Source of the DNA: Lentibacillus siamensis
GTDB taxonomy: Bacteria; Bacillota; Bacilli; Bacillales; Amphibacillaceae
Length of the DNA: 64,000 nt
Assembly (NCBI RefSeq): GCF_039522605.1
Contig: NZ_BAAADS010000025.1
Coordinates: forward strand, 310,001 to 374,000
Direction of reading: 5' to 3'
Both the position numbers and the translations under genes were made by a program. The notes beneath the pieces were generated by a model. It was given only the letters and a program-made list of their open reading frames with translations. It was not told the origin of the DNA and did no database searches. Shown piece after piece: positions 44,758-53,647 of the stretch (positions within the stretch are counted from its first letter, which is position 1; the number at the start of each line of letters is the position of its first letter).

Positions 44758-45918
44758 ATGCATCATTGTCCCTACTGCGGCATGAAAGTAAAAGAAAATG
44801 AATCCTATTGTATAAAATGCGGACGCCAGTTGCCTGAAGATATATTAATGCGGCTTGAAAATCGCAAGGAATTTAATAAATTCTGGTATATTCCTGTTGC
44901 TGTATTTGCCTTCATTGTATTATCATCCGGCATTTATTATGTGTTTATGCAAAACCAGATTGCAGATGCCAAAGACCTTTATAAAAAAGCGGAGGACGTG
45001 GCCATGGAAGGCAAATTCAACAAAGCGGAGCAGCTGCTGGAAGAATCACTGAAAAACAGCAAGGACTTTGACCAGGCTGAACTGGCATTAAATTATGTCC
45101 AAAAAGGCATCGACATTGAATCTGATCTTAAGCAAGCCAACAAACTGATGAAACAACAAGAGTTTCAGCAGGCACTGTCCATCATTAAGGATGCTGAAAA
45201 CTCCATTATGAACTATGAAGGTGCTGCAGTCACTGAACTAATCAATACGCTAACAGCCAAGCGGAACAAAATTAAAATAGAACAACTGAAATACAAACTT
45301 GGCCATGATCCGTCCATCAGTGAACTGAAAACATTGGTTTGGGAAGCAGAGGCCGTCAAAACTGAAGAAGCAAGCAAGATTACCGGGAAAATCCGCAACC
45401 AGATTATTGACTATACATTTTCTAAAGCAAGTGAACAATTGAATGCTAAACAATTTTCGGATGCTGCCATTATTGTGGAAGAAGGATTGAAATATGCACC
45501 GGATTCCGAAAAACTGCAAAGTCTTAAAACAACGATTGATAAAGAAAAAATAGCTTTTGAAACAGCGCAGCGCGAACGTATTGAGCAGGCAATTAATACC
45601 GCGGAAAAAGAACGTGCGTTTAACAGAAATGAAGCGGTCAAACTAGTTTCAGTATCGCTTGACAATAACCAGCAGGGAAACATCGTTGTGAAAGGAAAAG
45701 TAAAGAGTAATGCTACTGTTTCCATCAATACGATTCTCGTGGAGTATTCACTGCTTACAAAAGACGGTAAAAAATATACTTCCAATGAAGTTTACGTATA
45801 TCCGGATACACTTTACCCGGATGAAACCGGTAAATTTGAATTTACGCATTATGATATAGACAAAAAGGACTCCGATATCAAAGTCCAAGTTGATCAAATT
45901 AACTGGTACACTGATTAA
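44758..45918 (+). CDS. Zinc-ribbon membrane protein with TPR-like and FxLYD-type regions
   Basis: 386 residues. An N-terminal zinc ribbon (Cys4, Cys7, Cys18, Cys21) is followed by one membrane helix (about 44-63), then a long helical, repeat-like external region (65-285; KKAEDVAMEGKFNKAEQLLEESL) and a beta-rich end (VSVSLDNNQQGNIVVKGKVKSNATV) that looks like an FxLYD domain. The ATG at 44758 fits GTAGGTTTTACC upstream and puts the ribbon at the very start. It is 27 bp before an HtrA-like protease gene, so the pair may form a membrane sensor or quality-control unit; that link is inference. Confidence 0.75.
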   Translation: MHHCPYCGMKVKENESYCIKCGRQLPEDILMRLENRKEFNKFWYIPVAVFAFIVLSSGIYYVFMQNQIADAKDLYKKAEDVAMEGKFNKAEQLLEESLKNSKDFDQAELALNYVQKGIDIESDLKQANKLMKQQEFQQALSIIKDAENSIMNYEGAAVTELINTLTAKRNKIKIEQLKYKLGHDPSISELKTLVWEAEAVKTEEASKITGKIRNQIIDYTFSKASEQLNAKQFSDAAIIVEEGLKYAPDSEKLQSLKTTIDKEKIAFETAQRERIEQAINTAEKERAFNRNEAVKLVSVSLDNNQQGNIVVKGKVKSNATVSINTILVEYSLLTKDGKKYTSNEVYVYPDTLYPDETGKFEFTHYDIDKKDSDIKVQVDQINWYTD

Positions 45919-45945
45919 AATGCAATGTTGCAACGAGGTGAGCAT

Positions 45946-47082
45946 ATGAACAGAAAAATGAAATTACCATTTGCTGTGTCCGTTATACTTGTTGTGATTG
46001 GAATTCTAGTCCTTTATTCCATTAATCAGCAATGGAATGGTAATGCTATAGCAGTAAACAATCCGGTCATTAACAAAGTGAAATCGGACAAAAAAAGCCT
46101 TGATTTGAAATCAATCATACACGAAACAGAGAAAAGTGTGGTGCAAATCGAAGGACAAAGCGAAAAATCAACGGTTACAGGATCAGGCTTCCTATACAAT
46201 AATAAAGGCGATATTATCACAAATGCACATGTTGTAAATGATGCAGACGCAATTTATGTCAAAACTGCCAATGCCCACACCTACCCGGCGGCAGTAATTG
46301 GTGTCGGAAAAGAAATCGATATCGCCGTGGTCCGGGTCCCACAGCTGGCCGGACAAAACCCATTGTCAATCGCAGAAGAATCCAATGTGGAAATAGGTGA
46401 TGAAGTAATCGCATTGGGAAGCCCCCACGGTTTTCAAAATACCGTTACGCTTGGGATTATTTCCGGCATGGCCAGAAATTTTACAGTTGACGGTTTTGCT
46501 TATAATAATGTGTATCAGATTTCCGCTCAAATTACGCACGGAAATAGCGGCGGTCCCTTGATTAATCGTGAAAACGGGAAAGTAGTCGGCATTAACTCCG
46601 TCGGAACAGAAGATGGTACAATCGGGTTCAGTATTCCGATGAACCAGGTGATTGATAAAGTAACAAAATGGTCAAAAAAGGCTGTTAACAGCCAGCTTGA
46701 CTTTGCAAATGCGGATGATATCATTTCCGATTCAGCGCCATCAGACTTAAAGAAAAATGCAGAATATCTGGCAGATTATTTTTTTGAAAGTATTACAATC
46801 CGTGACTATGTTACTGCATACAGCCTGCTTGGAAGTAAAATGCAGTCATCATCGTCCTACTCAGATTTTCGGAATAAATACATCCATATTATTGACTTGG
46901 ATTATTCTCTTAAAAGCAAAGTCACCGAGGACAACCATGTTAAAATAACGGCTGATGTAACGGTAGAGACAAAGCCTGATGATAAACACAAGCCTAAAGA
47001 AAAAAAACGTAAGTATGTTCTGACAGTTGGAAGTGAAAATAATCAACTTAAACTGCTGAACATTTCCAAGACCACTAAATAA
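45946..47082 (+). CDS. Membrane-anchored HtrA-type serine protease without PDZ domain
   Basis: 378 residues. One N-terminal helix (8-26), then a trypsin-like S1C domain with the complete triad His95 (ITNAHVV), Asp125 (EIDIAVV) and Ser201 (THGNSGGPL). No PDZ domain follows; instead residues 255-378 form a separate alpha+beta region (AEYLADYFFESITIRDYVTAYSLLGSKM) resembling NTF2-like extracellular domains. GAGGTGAGCAT precedes the ATG. It is cotranscribed with the zinc-ribbon protein and ends at a strong terminator. Confidence 0.82.
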   Translation: MNRKMKLPFAVSVILVVIGILVLYSINQQWNGNAIAVNNPVINKVKSDKKSLDLKSIIHETEKSVVQIEGQSEKSTVTGSGFLYNNKGDIITNAHVVNDADAIYVKTANAHTYPAAVIGVGKEIDIAVVRVPQLAGQNPLSIAEESNVEIGDEVIALGSPHGFQNTVTLGIISGMARNFTVDGFAYNNVYQISAQITHGNSGGPLINRENGKVVGINSVGTEDGTIGFSIPMNQVIDKVTKWSKKAVNSQLDFANADDIISDSAPSDLKKNAEYLADYFFESITIRDYVTAYSLLGSKMQSSSSYSDFRNKYIHIIDLDYSLKSKVTEDNHVKITADVTVETKPDDKHKPKEKKRKYVLTVGSENNQLKLLNISKTTK

Positions 47083-47109
47083 GCTGAAATTCTATTGGAT
47101 TTTGAACTG

Positions 47110-47143
47110 CAAAAAGCTTGTGCCAATCGCACAAGCTTTTTTA
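47110..47143. terminator. Terminator after the HtrA-type protease gene
   Basis: AAAAAGCTTGTGC / GCACAAGCTTTTTT, 5-base loop; works in both directions toward ktrD. Confidence 0.92.
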
Positions 47144-47152
47144 CATTGACCA

Positions 47153-48517
47153 CTATCCAATAATAATTTTTTCTTTTGGATAATGATATTTACCGCTCTT
47201 TTTATTCGTATTGAATATCAGCAGAAACGTAATAATACCAACTCTGCCAATAAACATAAGGATCATCAGGATTATTTTTGACAGAGATGATAAATCACCT
47301 GTAATGCCAGTAGACAGACCGACTGTTCCGAAAGCTGAAGTCGCTTCAAACAACAGTGCAATCAGCGAAATTGGCTCAATCACCAACATTAGAAGCACCG
47401 CACTGATCAGGATAATTCCAGCCATAAAAGCAACAGTTACAGCCTTTAATAAATCCTCATTATACACTTCCCGTCCAAAAATACGAATGCTTTGTCCGCC
47501 TCTTGCAAATGTAATAATAAAAATTATAACCAATGCAAAAGTCGTTGTTCTGATCCCCCCGCCGGCACTACTCGGAGACGCCCCAATAAACATGAGCAGC
47601 GACATGAAAAACTGGTTGGACACAGAAAGTTCACCAACATCCATCGTGGCTAACCCGCCACTTCTCGTTGTAACGGATTGGAATAGTGAATAAAACAATA
47701 TTTCATGCCAGGATTTATCCGCAAAAAATTTACTGAAATCCATCAGCATGATGAAAATGGTGCCAACAACAATCAATACGAAAAACGTTAGTGTTGTTAC
47801 TTTAGTAAAAAGTGTAAACCGAAAATGTTTCCGTTCCTCCTGCTTGGCAAACAGGAAATGTTTCACTTCCAGCAGCACAGGATAGCCAATTGCCCCGAAA
47901 ATAATGAGCAGCATATTGATAAACTGGACAAAATAATCATTTTTATACGGTATTAGCGACTGTCCGGTAATATCAAATCCACCATTGGTTGTTGCACTGA
48001 TGGCAGCAAAAAAACCATGGAAATAGGCTTCCTTAGCTGTAGAATAATACTGAAGAAAATGTGTCCCAAGAATAAGAAAGCCAATAAATTCGATCGTCAG
48101 AATAACCAGCAATATCTGCTTAATCAGACGAACCATTCCTTCAAACGATGTCTGGTTCTGGTCAGTCTGAATCAGACGTCGTTCCCGCAGTCCGATCTTT
48201 TTGCCAATCAGCAGCCAAATAGATGTACCTATTGCCATTACCCCAACTCCACCCAATTGGAGAATAACTGCCAGAAACACAATACCAGTTGTGCTAAAGG
48301 TATCAGCAATCGAAATCGAACTGAGCCCCGTCACACTGATGGCACTTACTGCCGTAAACAACACATCAATTAGTGGAATATCCACACCGTCCTGATGTGC
48401 GACAGGCAATGCCAACACCATACTGGAAAGTAAAACCGCAATAAAGTAAAACAACAAAATCAACTGGACCGGGGACAATTTATGGATCCAGTGAAAAATT
48501 GACTTGGAAAAAAACAT
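47153..48517 (-). CDS. ktrD: Potassium uptake channel subunit KtrD (TrkH/KtrB family)
   Basis: Membrane subunit of a Na+-dependent K+ uptake system gated by KtrC. 454 residues in four pore-loop repeats; filter segments are AISVTGLS, TTNGGFDITG, TTRSGGLAT and FGTVGLSTG. The glycine-rich gate region and basic C-terminus are present. The ATG at 48517 follows GAGGAG; an upstream TTG overlaps that ribosome site. A sigma-A promoter stands about 95 bp upstream. The regulatory subunit gene is at 24.2 kb. Confidence 0.9.
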   Translation of the reverse strand: MFFSKSIFHWIHKLSPVQLILLFYFIAVLLSSMVLALPVAHQDGVDIPLIDVLFTAVSAISVTGLSSISIADTFSTTGIVFLAVILQLGGVGVMAIGTSIWLLIGKKIGLRERRLIQTDQNQTSFEGMVRLIKQILLVILTIEFIGFLILGTHFLQYYSTAKEAYFHGFFAAISATTNGGFDITGQSLIPYKNDYFVQFINMLLIIFGAIGYPVLLEVKHFLFAKQEERKHFRFTLFTKVTTLTFFVLIVVGTIFIMLMDFSKFFADKSWHEILFYSLFQSVTTRSGGLATMDVGELSVSNQFFMSLLMFIGASPSSAGGGIRTTTFALVIIFIITFARGGQSIRIFGREVYNEDLLKAVTVAFMAGIILISAVLLMLVIEPISLIALLFEATSAFGTVGLSTGITGDLSSLSKIILMILMFIGRVGIITFLLIFNTNKKSGKYHYPKEKIIIG

Positions 48518-48608
48518 AGCAATACTCCTCGACAACCTGACTAAAAACGTATTATAAGTATAGCAGTCTGCATAAAGAAATGTCTTTCTTCTTTGGCAGA
48601 TTCACGTA

Positions 48609-48637
48609 AATTTAGCATGGAACCCGGGTAAAGTCAA
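48609..48637 (-). promoter_or_regulatory. Sigma-A promoter for ktrD
   Basis: Minus strand TTGACT, 17-bp spacer, TAAATT, about 90 bp before the ktrD start. Confidence 0.65.
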
Positions 48638-48738
48638 CAGAAAAAAGTATAAATGTTCGTTCAGAATCATTGCCGGATTATCAGAGTTGTAAATATCAAA
48701 GCCATCGAATATAAGATCTTCAATGGCCTTCATATCGT

Positions 48739-49158
48739 TCATTCATTTTTCAGCAGTTCCCTAAATTTATCCAGCAGTTCTTCTCCCTGATATCCCTGTT
48801 CAATTAACGATTTGAGCATATCCCATACTTTATCTTTTTGCTGGTTTACTACTACTCCTTTAAAAAGAATATTGATATTCGGACCAATTTCATTGACTCC
48901 AATGATGGAAGTGATGAAAGTTGCTGGCTGATTCGTTGGCTTTGTGATCTTCACCTGCAGCATAACTTGATCCCGCTCCTGCTGCAGTTTTTTAAAAAAA
49001 CCCAGGTAGTCATGCCTGACATATGCCTCAATCACCCATTGATTAAGATCGTCTTCCCGGTTGATAATCAGCCCATCCTTCAAATCAATGCCATACTGGG
49101 AAATGTTTTTGTCATCACTTTGCAAAATATCCAATGAATAGAGCTTGAAGGTTTTCAT
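48739..49158 (-). CDS. YwpF-like family protein
   Basis: 139-residue soluble protein. MKTFKLYSLDILQ at the start and DLKDGLIINREDDLNQWVIEAYV fit the YwpF family, whose function is unknown. The rest is alpha/beta without catalytic motifs, and the end is helical (EQGYQGEELLDKFRELLKNE). GAGGGAGGGAAGC precedes the ATG. It lies 14 bp downstream of moaA and may be cotranscribed. Confidence 0.7.
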   Translation of the reverse strand: MKTFKLYSLDILQSDDKNISQYGIDLKDGLIINREDDLNQWVIEAYVRHDYLGFFKKLQQERDQVMLQVKITKPTNQPATFITSIIGVNEIGPNINILFKGVVVNQQKDKVWDMLKSLIEQGYQGEELLDKFRELLKNE

Positions 49159-49172
49159 CTGCTTCCCTCCCT

Positions 49173-50192
49173 CTAGCCGCCTATATAAGACATTTCAATC
49201 TTCCGGCGATTATTATGTTTTTTTTCGGAACGTTCATCAGAATAGCGGTCATTTCGCCTGCCCCATAATTTCGATAGTGCATCTGTAAGCTCTTCATCAC
49301 TAATATGATTGCGGATTTTACTGCGAATATCAAATCCTTCCGATGCAAATAAACACGTATACAGTTTTCCGTCAGCGGAAAGGCGAATACGGGTACAGGT
49401 GCCGCAGAAAGAATCCGTAACTGAAGAAATCACGCCTATTTCCCCACCGCCATCCTTATAACGGTATCGGGATGCAACTTCCCCATAGTAATTTTCCTCT
49501 GCCGCTTCAATCGGCATTTCAGCATTTATTCTGTCAATAATTTGCTGTTTTGAAATAACGTTGTTTAAATCCCACCCGTTATGGTTTCCGACATCCATGA
49601 ATTCAATAAATCTCAGAATAACATCGGTATTTTTAAAGTGCCGGGCCATTGGTAAAATCTGACTCTCATTCATACCTTTTTTGACAACCATATTTATTTT
49701 CACCTGCAGACCGGCAGCCTGGGCAGCCTGAATACCTTTTAATACCGGAAGTGTGACAACGCCTTTACCATTGATTTGTTTAAACACATCATCCTCAATC
49801 GCATCTAGACTGATATTCACACGTTTTAGTCCTGCTTCTTTCAGCTTTTTTGCTTTTTTAGGCAAAAGAATCCCGTTCGTAGTCAATGCAATATCCTTAA
49901 TTCCAGGAATATTAATCAGCTCGGCAATCAGCTGATCCAGGTCCCTGCGCATCAATGGTTCTCCTCCAGTTATCCTGATTTTTTCCACTCCAAGTGATGC
50001 GAACGATCGGGCCAGACGTGTAATCTCCTCGAAACGCAGCAGTTCTTCTTCCGGCAAAAACACATAGTCTTCGCCAAATATTTCTTTCGGCATACAATAC
50101 GTGCACCGTAAATTGCATTTATCAATAACAGATATGCGAAGATCCTTCAGCACCCTGCCGAACTGATCCTTAACTGGACTGTTTTGCTGCAC
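49173..50192 (-). CDS. moaA: GTP 3',8-cyclase (molybdenum cofactor)
   Basis: Radical SAM enzyme that starts molybdopterin synthesis from GTP. 339 residues. The N-terminal cluster is CNLRCTYC (Cys26, Cys30, Cys33), followed by RITGGEPLMR; the C-terminal second cluster is CGTCTRIRLSADGKLYTC, and the protein ends in the conserved Gly-Gly (SYIGG). The start is the GTG at 50192 behind AAAGGAGAG; an in-frame extension upstream is not needed. The gap to moeA is one base, so translation is probably coupled. Confidence 0.94.
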   Translation of the reverse strand: MQQNSPVKDQFGRVLKDLRISVIDKCNLRCTYCMPKEIFGEDYVFLPEEELLRFEEITRLARSFASLGVEKIRITGGEPLMRRDLDQLIAELINIPGIKDIALTTNGILLPKKAKKLKEAGLKRVNISLDAIEDDVFKQINGKGVVTLPVLKGIQAAQAAGLQVKINMVVKKGMNESQILPMARHFKNTDVILRFIEFMDVGNHNGWDLNNVISKQQIIDRINAEMPIEAAEENYYGEVASRYRYKDGGGEIGVISSVTDSFCGTCTRIRLSADGKLYTCLFASEGFDIRSKIRNHISDEELTDALSKLWGRRNDRYSDERSEKKHNNRRKIEMSYIGG

Positions 50193-50193
50193 T

Positions 50194-51477
50194 TTAATCT
50201 CTCCTTTGTACGTGCTGAAATTCCCGTTGTCCATCATTGTCTTCAAGCAGTAATACTTCCACTTCATCACCTGTTTGAAAACCGCGCGTCCCCCCTGGCA
50301 GGATCATCAGACAAGTTGAATGTGCCAGGGATGTCACAACATTTGATTTATCCATCCCTGCAAGCTGCGCCTGTATTTGGGCATCATCATATGTAATGTA
50401 GCAGCGCACGAACCGGGTAAATGGATTAGGTTTCGGAAAATCCGCACCCAACACAGCACTGATCCGCTTTAGAAATAAGTTTGGGTTAAATAAATATTGC
50501 TGGATAACCGGCCGGGTAAACAATTCAAACCCAACATAACAGGCAGAAGGGTTACCTGATAAACCGAACATCATTTTGCCGGCACAATTTGCAACAGTTG
50601 TTACACTTCCGGGACGCATTGCAACCTTGTTAAACAACACATCAGCACCCAGTTTTTCGTATATAGCCGGCATTAAATCAAAGTCACCAACTGAAACACC
50701 GCCAGTTGTAATAAGCATATCTACTTCGTTCAGTGCATTCCGAATCAATTTATAGCTTGGCTCAAACTCATCGGCCAATTTACCATAATATTTACACTCA
50801 CCCCCGGCACGAATAATCTGGGATTCAATCATATAAGCGTTCGAATTACGGATTTTACCCGGTTGTAATTCTTCATTAACATCAAGTAATTCGGTCCCTG
50901 TTGCAATTACGCCAACAACCGGACGCTTCGCAACACAAACTTCACTGTACCCAAATGTAGCAAGTAACGCCTTGACCCCGGGATTAATAAGCTTGCCTCT
51001 GTCAACAAGCTTCGTTCCCCTTGTTACCTCTGACTCTTTTCGGATTATATTTTGTCCTGCATTCATTTGACGTTTGATCGTCATGAAACTCTGACCATTT
51101 TCTTCGTATGTCTGGCATATTTCAAACATTGCCACACAATCTGCACCTTCCGGGATTTTAGCACCTGTCATGATCCGGGTTGCCTGTCCCTTTTTCAGTT
51201 TAACAACCGGAACCTGTCCGGCTCCAATATGCTCGACTACCTTAAACTGCACCGGATGATTACGTCCGGCTCCATTTGTATCTGCCGAGCTAAAGGCAAA
51301 CCCGTCATAAGGTGATTTATCAAAGGAAGGAACAGGTTCTTCTGCGACGATATTCACGCCAAGTCTTCTATTATCACAATCATTTATGGAAACATATTCA
51401 GTTGCTCCCTGATTCCGGTACCCTAGAACCCGTTCGATTGCTTCACTTACCTGAATTGGCTTTCGCATCTCCACCAA
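50194..51477 (-). CDS. moeA: Molybdopterin molybdenumtransferase
   Basis: Inserts molybdate into adenylylated molybdopterin. 427 residues: N-terminal domain with PSFDKSPYDGFAF and RIMTGAKIPEGADCVAMFE, the MPT-binding central domain VGVIATGTELL ... LITTGGVSVGDFD, GLSGNPSACYVGFELF, and a C-terminal beta domain. The start may be TTG 51477, GTG 51474 or ATG 51468; the TTG is best placed behind GGGGGAGG. Other cofactor genes (moaBCDE, mobB) are not in this window. A molybdopterin formate dehydrogenase lies at 63 kb. Confidence 0.92.
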   Translation of the reverse strand: MVEMRKPIQVSEAIERVLGYRNQGATEYVSINDCDNRRLGVNIVAEEPVPSFDKSPYDGFAFSSADTNGAGRNHPVQFKVVEHIGAGQVPVVKLKKGQATRIMTGAKIPEGADCVAMFEICQTYEENGQSFMTIKRQMNAGQNIIRKESEVTRGTKLVDRGKLINPGVKALLATFGYSEVCVAKRPVVGVIATGTELLDVNEELQPGKIRNSNAYMIESQIIRAGGECKYYGKLADEFEPSYKLIRNALNEVDMLITTGGVSVGDFDLMPAIYEKLGADVLFNKVAMRPGSVTTVANCAGKMMFGLSGNPSACYVGFELFTRPVIQQYLFNPNLFLKRISAVLGADFPKPNPFTRFVRCYITYDDAQIQAQLAGMDKSNVVTSLAHSTCLMILPGGTRGFQTGDEVEVLLLEDNDGQREFQHVQRRD

Positions 51478-51618
51478 ACTGATTCAACCTCCCCCTTCTT
51501 TATGTTTCATATACTACTTAAATTGTAACAAAAAAGACTGAAAATGGATAATCTCCCTTCTGAATAAATTGTGAATGTTTCAGCGTAACTCAGAAAGGAT
51601 ATAGAATACCAAAATCAA

Positions 51619-51816
51619 TTGAGGAGAGATCCATATACATGGGTTTATACTGTGATAATAATCGTCATCTTAGTTGTTGCTCTGTTTGTATTGAAATTAC
51701 GCGGAAAAAATCCGAACAAGAATGCATCTGTTTCAACAGAGGAAAAAGAAGAATTAAATGAAGATTATTTATCACACGGTGAAGCGGAAGATCACAATAA
51801 TCAGCGAAATCTGTAA
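51619..51816 (+). CDS. Small single-helix membrane protein, unknown
   Basis: 65 codons: MRRDPYTWVYTVIIIVILVV leads into one membrane helix (about 9-26), then a Lys/Asn and acidic tail. The start is unclear: TTG 51619 overlaps the GAGGAGAG ribosome site, and the nearby ATG at 51639 is in another frame that would give a non-membrane peptide. The hydrophobic reading frame looks more natural. No family recognised. It sits between moeA and a lipoprotein gene. Confidence 0.5.
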   Translation: MRRDPYTWVYTVIIIVILVVALFVLKLRGKNPNKNASVSTEEKEELNEDYLSHGEAEDHNNQRNL

Positions 51817-51927
51817 ATGTCGAAAACGATGTTCATCAGTATTTTCTCTATTTTTTTATATTGGAAGGGTTATTTCCCGCTTTTTTTTAGTATAATGGAT
51901 TTAATCTGAAAAAATGGAGAATGGTGT

Positions 51928-52644
51928 ATGGTTAAAAAGTTTCTGTTGATTGGATTGTTACTGCTTACGGCATGCAGTGAAGAACCCGTTATTGTCAAAA
52001 AAGAGGAACCACCGAAAAATGCTGATCAGGATCCGGAAATCGTTGAGCAGCAAAGCAGTGATAACAAGGCTGCAGATAAATTTATTGAATTTGCCCTTCC
52101 TGATGAACAGGTCATGATTAATTTGGAAATGGTGCCCATTCTGAATGTTTTTTTAAAAACCGTGGTCAACAAAGATAAAGCAATCGCTGATATGGATTTA
52201 ACCCGAATCAATGCTGACAGCAAAAATCTCTATTTACTGGAATTCTCCTGTCATAATGAACTATGCTCGTACTTGCTGCTGGATCAGTCACAGAAAAATC
52301 AAGCGTACCTGGTTGCCGATATGGCACAATCGATGCAAATACAACTATCACCGGATGACAGTAAAATAATGTTACACTTTAACCGCGAACAGTCGCTTCC
52401 TGTACCATTGTCCGATATCACAGTCATTAATCTGGATGAATGGAAACCGGTTAAACTTAAAAATATCACAACGGAAGAAAAACTGCTTGGTTTCAGCTGG
52501 CCGCTCATCTCATCCTTTTGGGTTGACAATAATACCATTGAAGTATTGAAACCAAATGTATCAAATGTAACAAAATCAACTATGATGCAATGGCAAAAAA
52601 ACGAGATGCCTATTACCAAAGTTAAATTTAATACAAAAAACTAA
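51928..52644 (+). CDS. Lipoprotein of unknown function
   Basis: 238 residues. Signal peptide with lipobox LLTAC (Cys16), an acidic/Pro linker (residues 18-50), then a beta-rich domain with segments such as LYLLEFSCHNELCSYLLLDQ and LSPDDSKIMLHFNREQSLPV, reminiscent of a small propeller- or WD-type fold. There is no catalytic motif. GGAGAATGGTGT precedes the ATG. Its stop lies inside a hairpin shared with the convergent gene. Confidence 0.65.
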   Translation: MVKKFLLIGLLLLTACSEEPVIVKKEEPPKNADQDPEIVEQQSSDNKAADKFIEFALPDEQVMINLEMVPILNVFLKTVVNKDKAIADMDLTRINADSKNLYLLEFSCHNELCSYLLLDQSQKNQAYLVADMAQSMQIQLSPDDSKIMLHFNREQSLPVPLSDITVINLDEWKPVKLKNITTEEKLLGFSWPLISSFWVDNNTIEVLKPNVSNVTKSTMMQWQKNEMPITKVKFNTKN

Positions 52645-52682
52645 GAACAGCACATTATCCACAAAGGTGTGCTGTTCTTAGT
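52641..52682. terminator. Bidirectional terminator covering two stop codons
   Basis: CTAAGAACAGCACA / TGTGCTGTTCTTAG, 13-base loop. The stop codons of both convergent genes lie in the arms. Confidence 0.85.
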
Positions 52683-53124
52683 TAAACGTAAGCTTTTCAC
52701 TGTGCGTTATCTTTTTTTCCTCACCGTCCACCGAAAATTTTGCTTTGCAATATAATGTGTATTCCCCTTTTTTTGGTGATTCAAAGTGTTTCGGATCCTG
52801 AGGATGATAATTGCTGTCTTCTCCAAGCGCCTCTGACACTGTACTTCCTGTATAATCGTGATTTTTGTGACGGAAAGAAACAGAAATCAATGGTGTCTGA
52901 TGAACGATACGCACTTCCCCTTCCCCAACATACTGAATCGAACGAAAAACCCGGAATCCACTTTCTTCCTTTTCTACCCGAACATGCAGGACAAAATCAT
53001 CAGCATGAACGGAAGCAGTTGTATTTTCCGCCGTCAATTCAGCATTGGCATATGTATAATAGAAATAATAAGAACCTGCCATAATAATCAGAAGGATACC
53101 AAGTGCAATAACCAACTTCTTCAA
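52678..53124 (-). CDS. Membrane-anchored extracellular protein, unknown
   Basis: 148 residues. An N-terminal helix (4-25) without lipobox anchors a beta-rich external domain (VHADDFVLHVRVEKEESGFRVFRSIQYVGEGEVRIVHQTP) that could be an immunoglobulin-like fold. The start is a TTG behind GGAGGAAAAAC. No family recognised. It is divergent from the SpoVA-type operon. Confidence 0.6.
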   Translation of the reverse strand: MKKLVIALGILLIIMAGSYYFYYTYANAELTAENTTASVHADDFVLHVRVEKEESGFRVFRSIQYVGEGEVRIVHQTPLISVSFRHKNHDYTGSTVSEALGEDSNYHPQDPKHFESPKKGEYTLYCKAKFSVDGEEKKITHSEKLTFN

Positions 53125-53321
53125 GTTTTTCCTCCTCCTTCCTCACATTGTAAGACGTTTTTTTCAGGTCAAAAGTTTCAAAAAAACGTCATAAAATTCA
53201 TCAATAATGTTATTTTTATACCCTTTTGCCCATTGCTTTAAAACAGGAAGAAAATCACACGTATATTTACACATTTTTTACTGAATATAAATAGTGAGGT
53301 TCAGACAAAGGAGGAAATCTT

Positions 53322-53528
53322 GTGACAGTATCAAGTCAGGTAAAACAGACACTTGCGGGATTGAAAAGTGCGCAGGCAAGTTTTGAGCAATTCGCTCTGC
53401 AAACGGAAAATAAAGCAGCAAAGCAAATGTATGAAAATGCTGCGCAGCAAACTCAAAGCGTTTTGCAAAGTGTTGAGCCGCGTATTCAGCAAATGGAATC
53501 GGAAGAACCACAGTACAAAGGTTTTTGA
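53322..53528 (+). CDS. DUF1657 protein, first gene of the SpoVA-type operon
   Basis: 68 residues, starting at GTG behind GGAGGAAATCTT. The helical DUF1657 pattern is plain: TLAGLKSAQASFEQFALQTENKAAKQMYENAAQ and the end EEPQYKGF. A paralogue is encoded at 55974 and a third copy is fused to the DUF421 protein at 56200. In the spoVA-2mob operon a DUF1657 gene also comes first. The family has no proven activity. Confidence 0.9.
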   Translation: MTVSSQVKQTLAGLKSAQASFEQFALQTENKAAKQMYENAAQQTQSVLQSVEPRIQQMESEEPQYKGF

Positions 53529-53647
53529 TCTTGACTGATGGTGCCACCAAGACTTTCGACATAAAGCCCTGGTGATAAACCTAAATTTCTGATATTCACA
53601 GAGGTTGGTATTGAACGCCAACCTCCTTCAAATCAGGGGGAAAAACG
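53529..53647 (+). other. Structured leader between DUF1657 and the YhcN-like gene
   Basis: Two possible hairpins: CACCA..CTTT / AAAG..TGGTG (53545-53574) and GAGGTTGG / CCAACCTC (53601-53625). Neither has a T-run, so these are more likely mRNA-processing or stability structures than terminators. Confidence 0.4.

Noticed and set aside
48602..48742. 46-codon minus-strand ORF overlapping the ywpF-like stop as ATGA
   Set aside because: The overlap looks like translational coupling, but there is no ribosome site, the ktrD promoter lies within it and the end is low-complexity hydrophobic. I could not support it as a gene.
53255..53295. Sigma-G/F promoter before the spore operon (GTATAT, 15 bp, GAATATAA)
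   Set aside because: Expected from the biology, but the match to forespore promoter consensus is too weak and the spacing short, so I do not list it as a feature.
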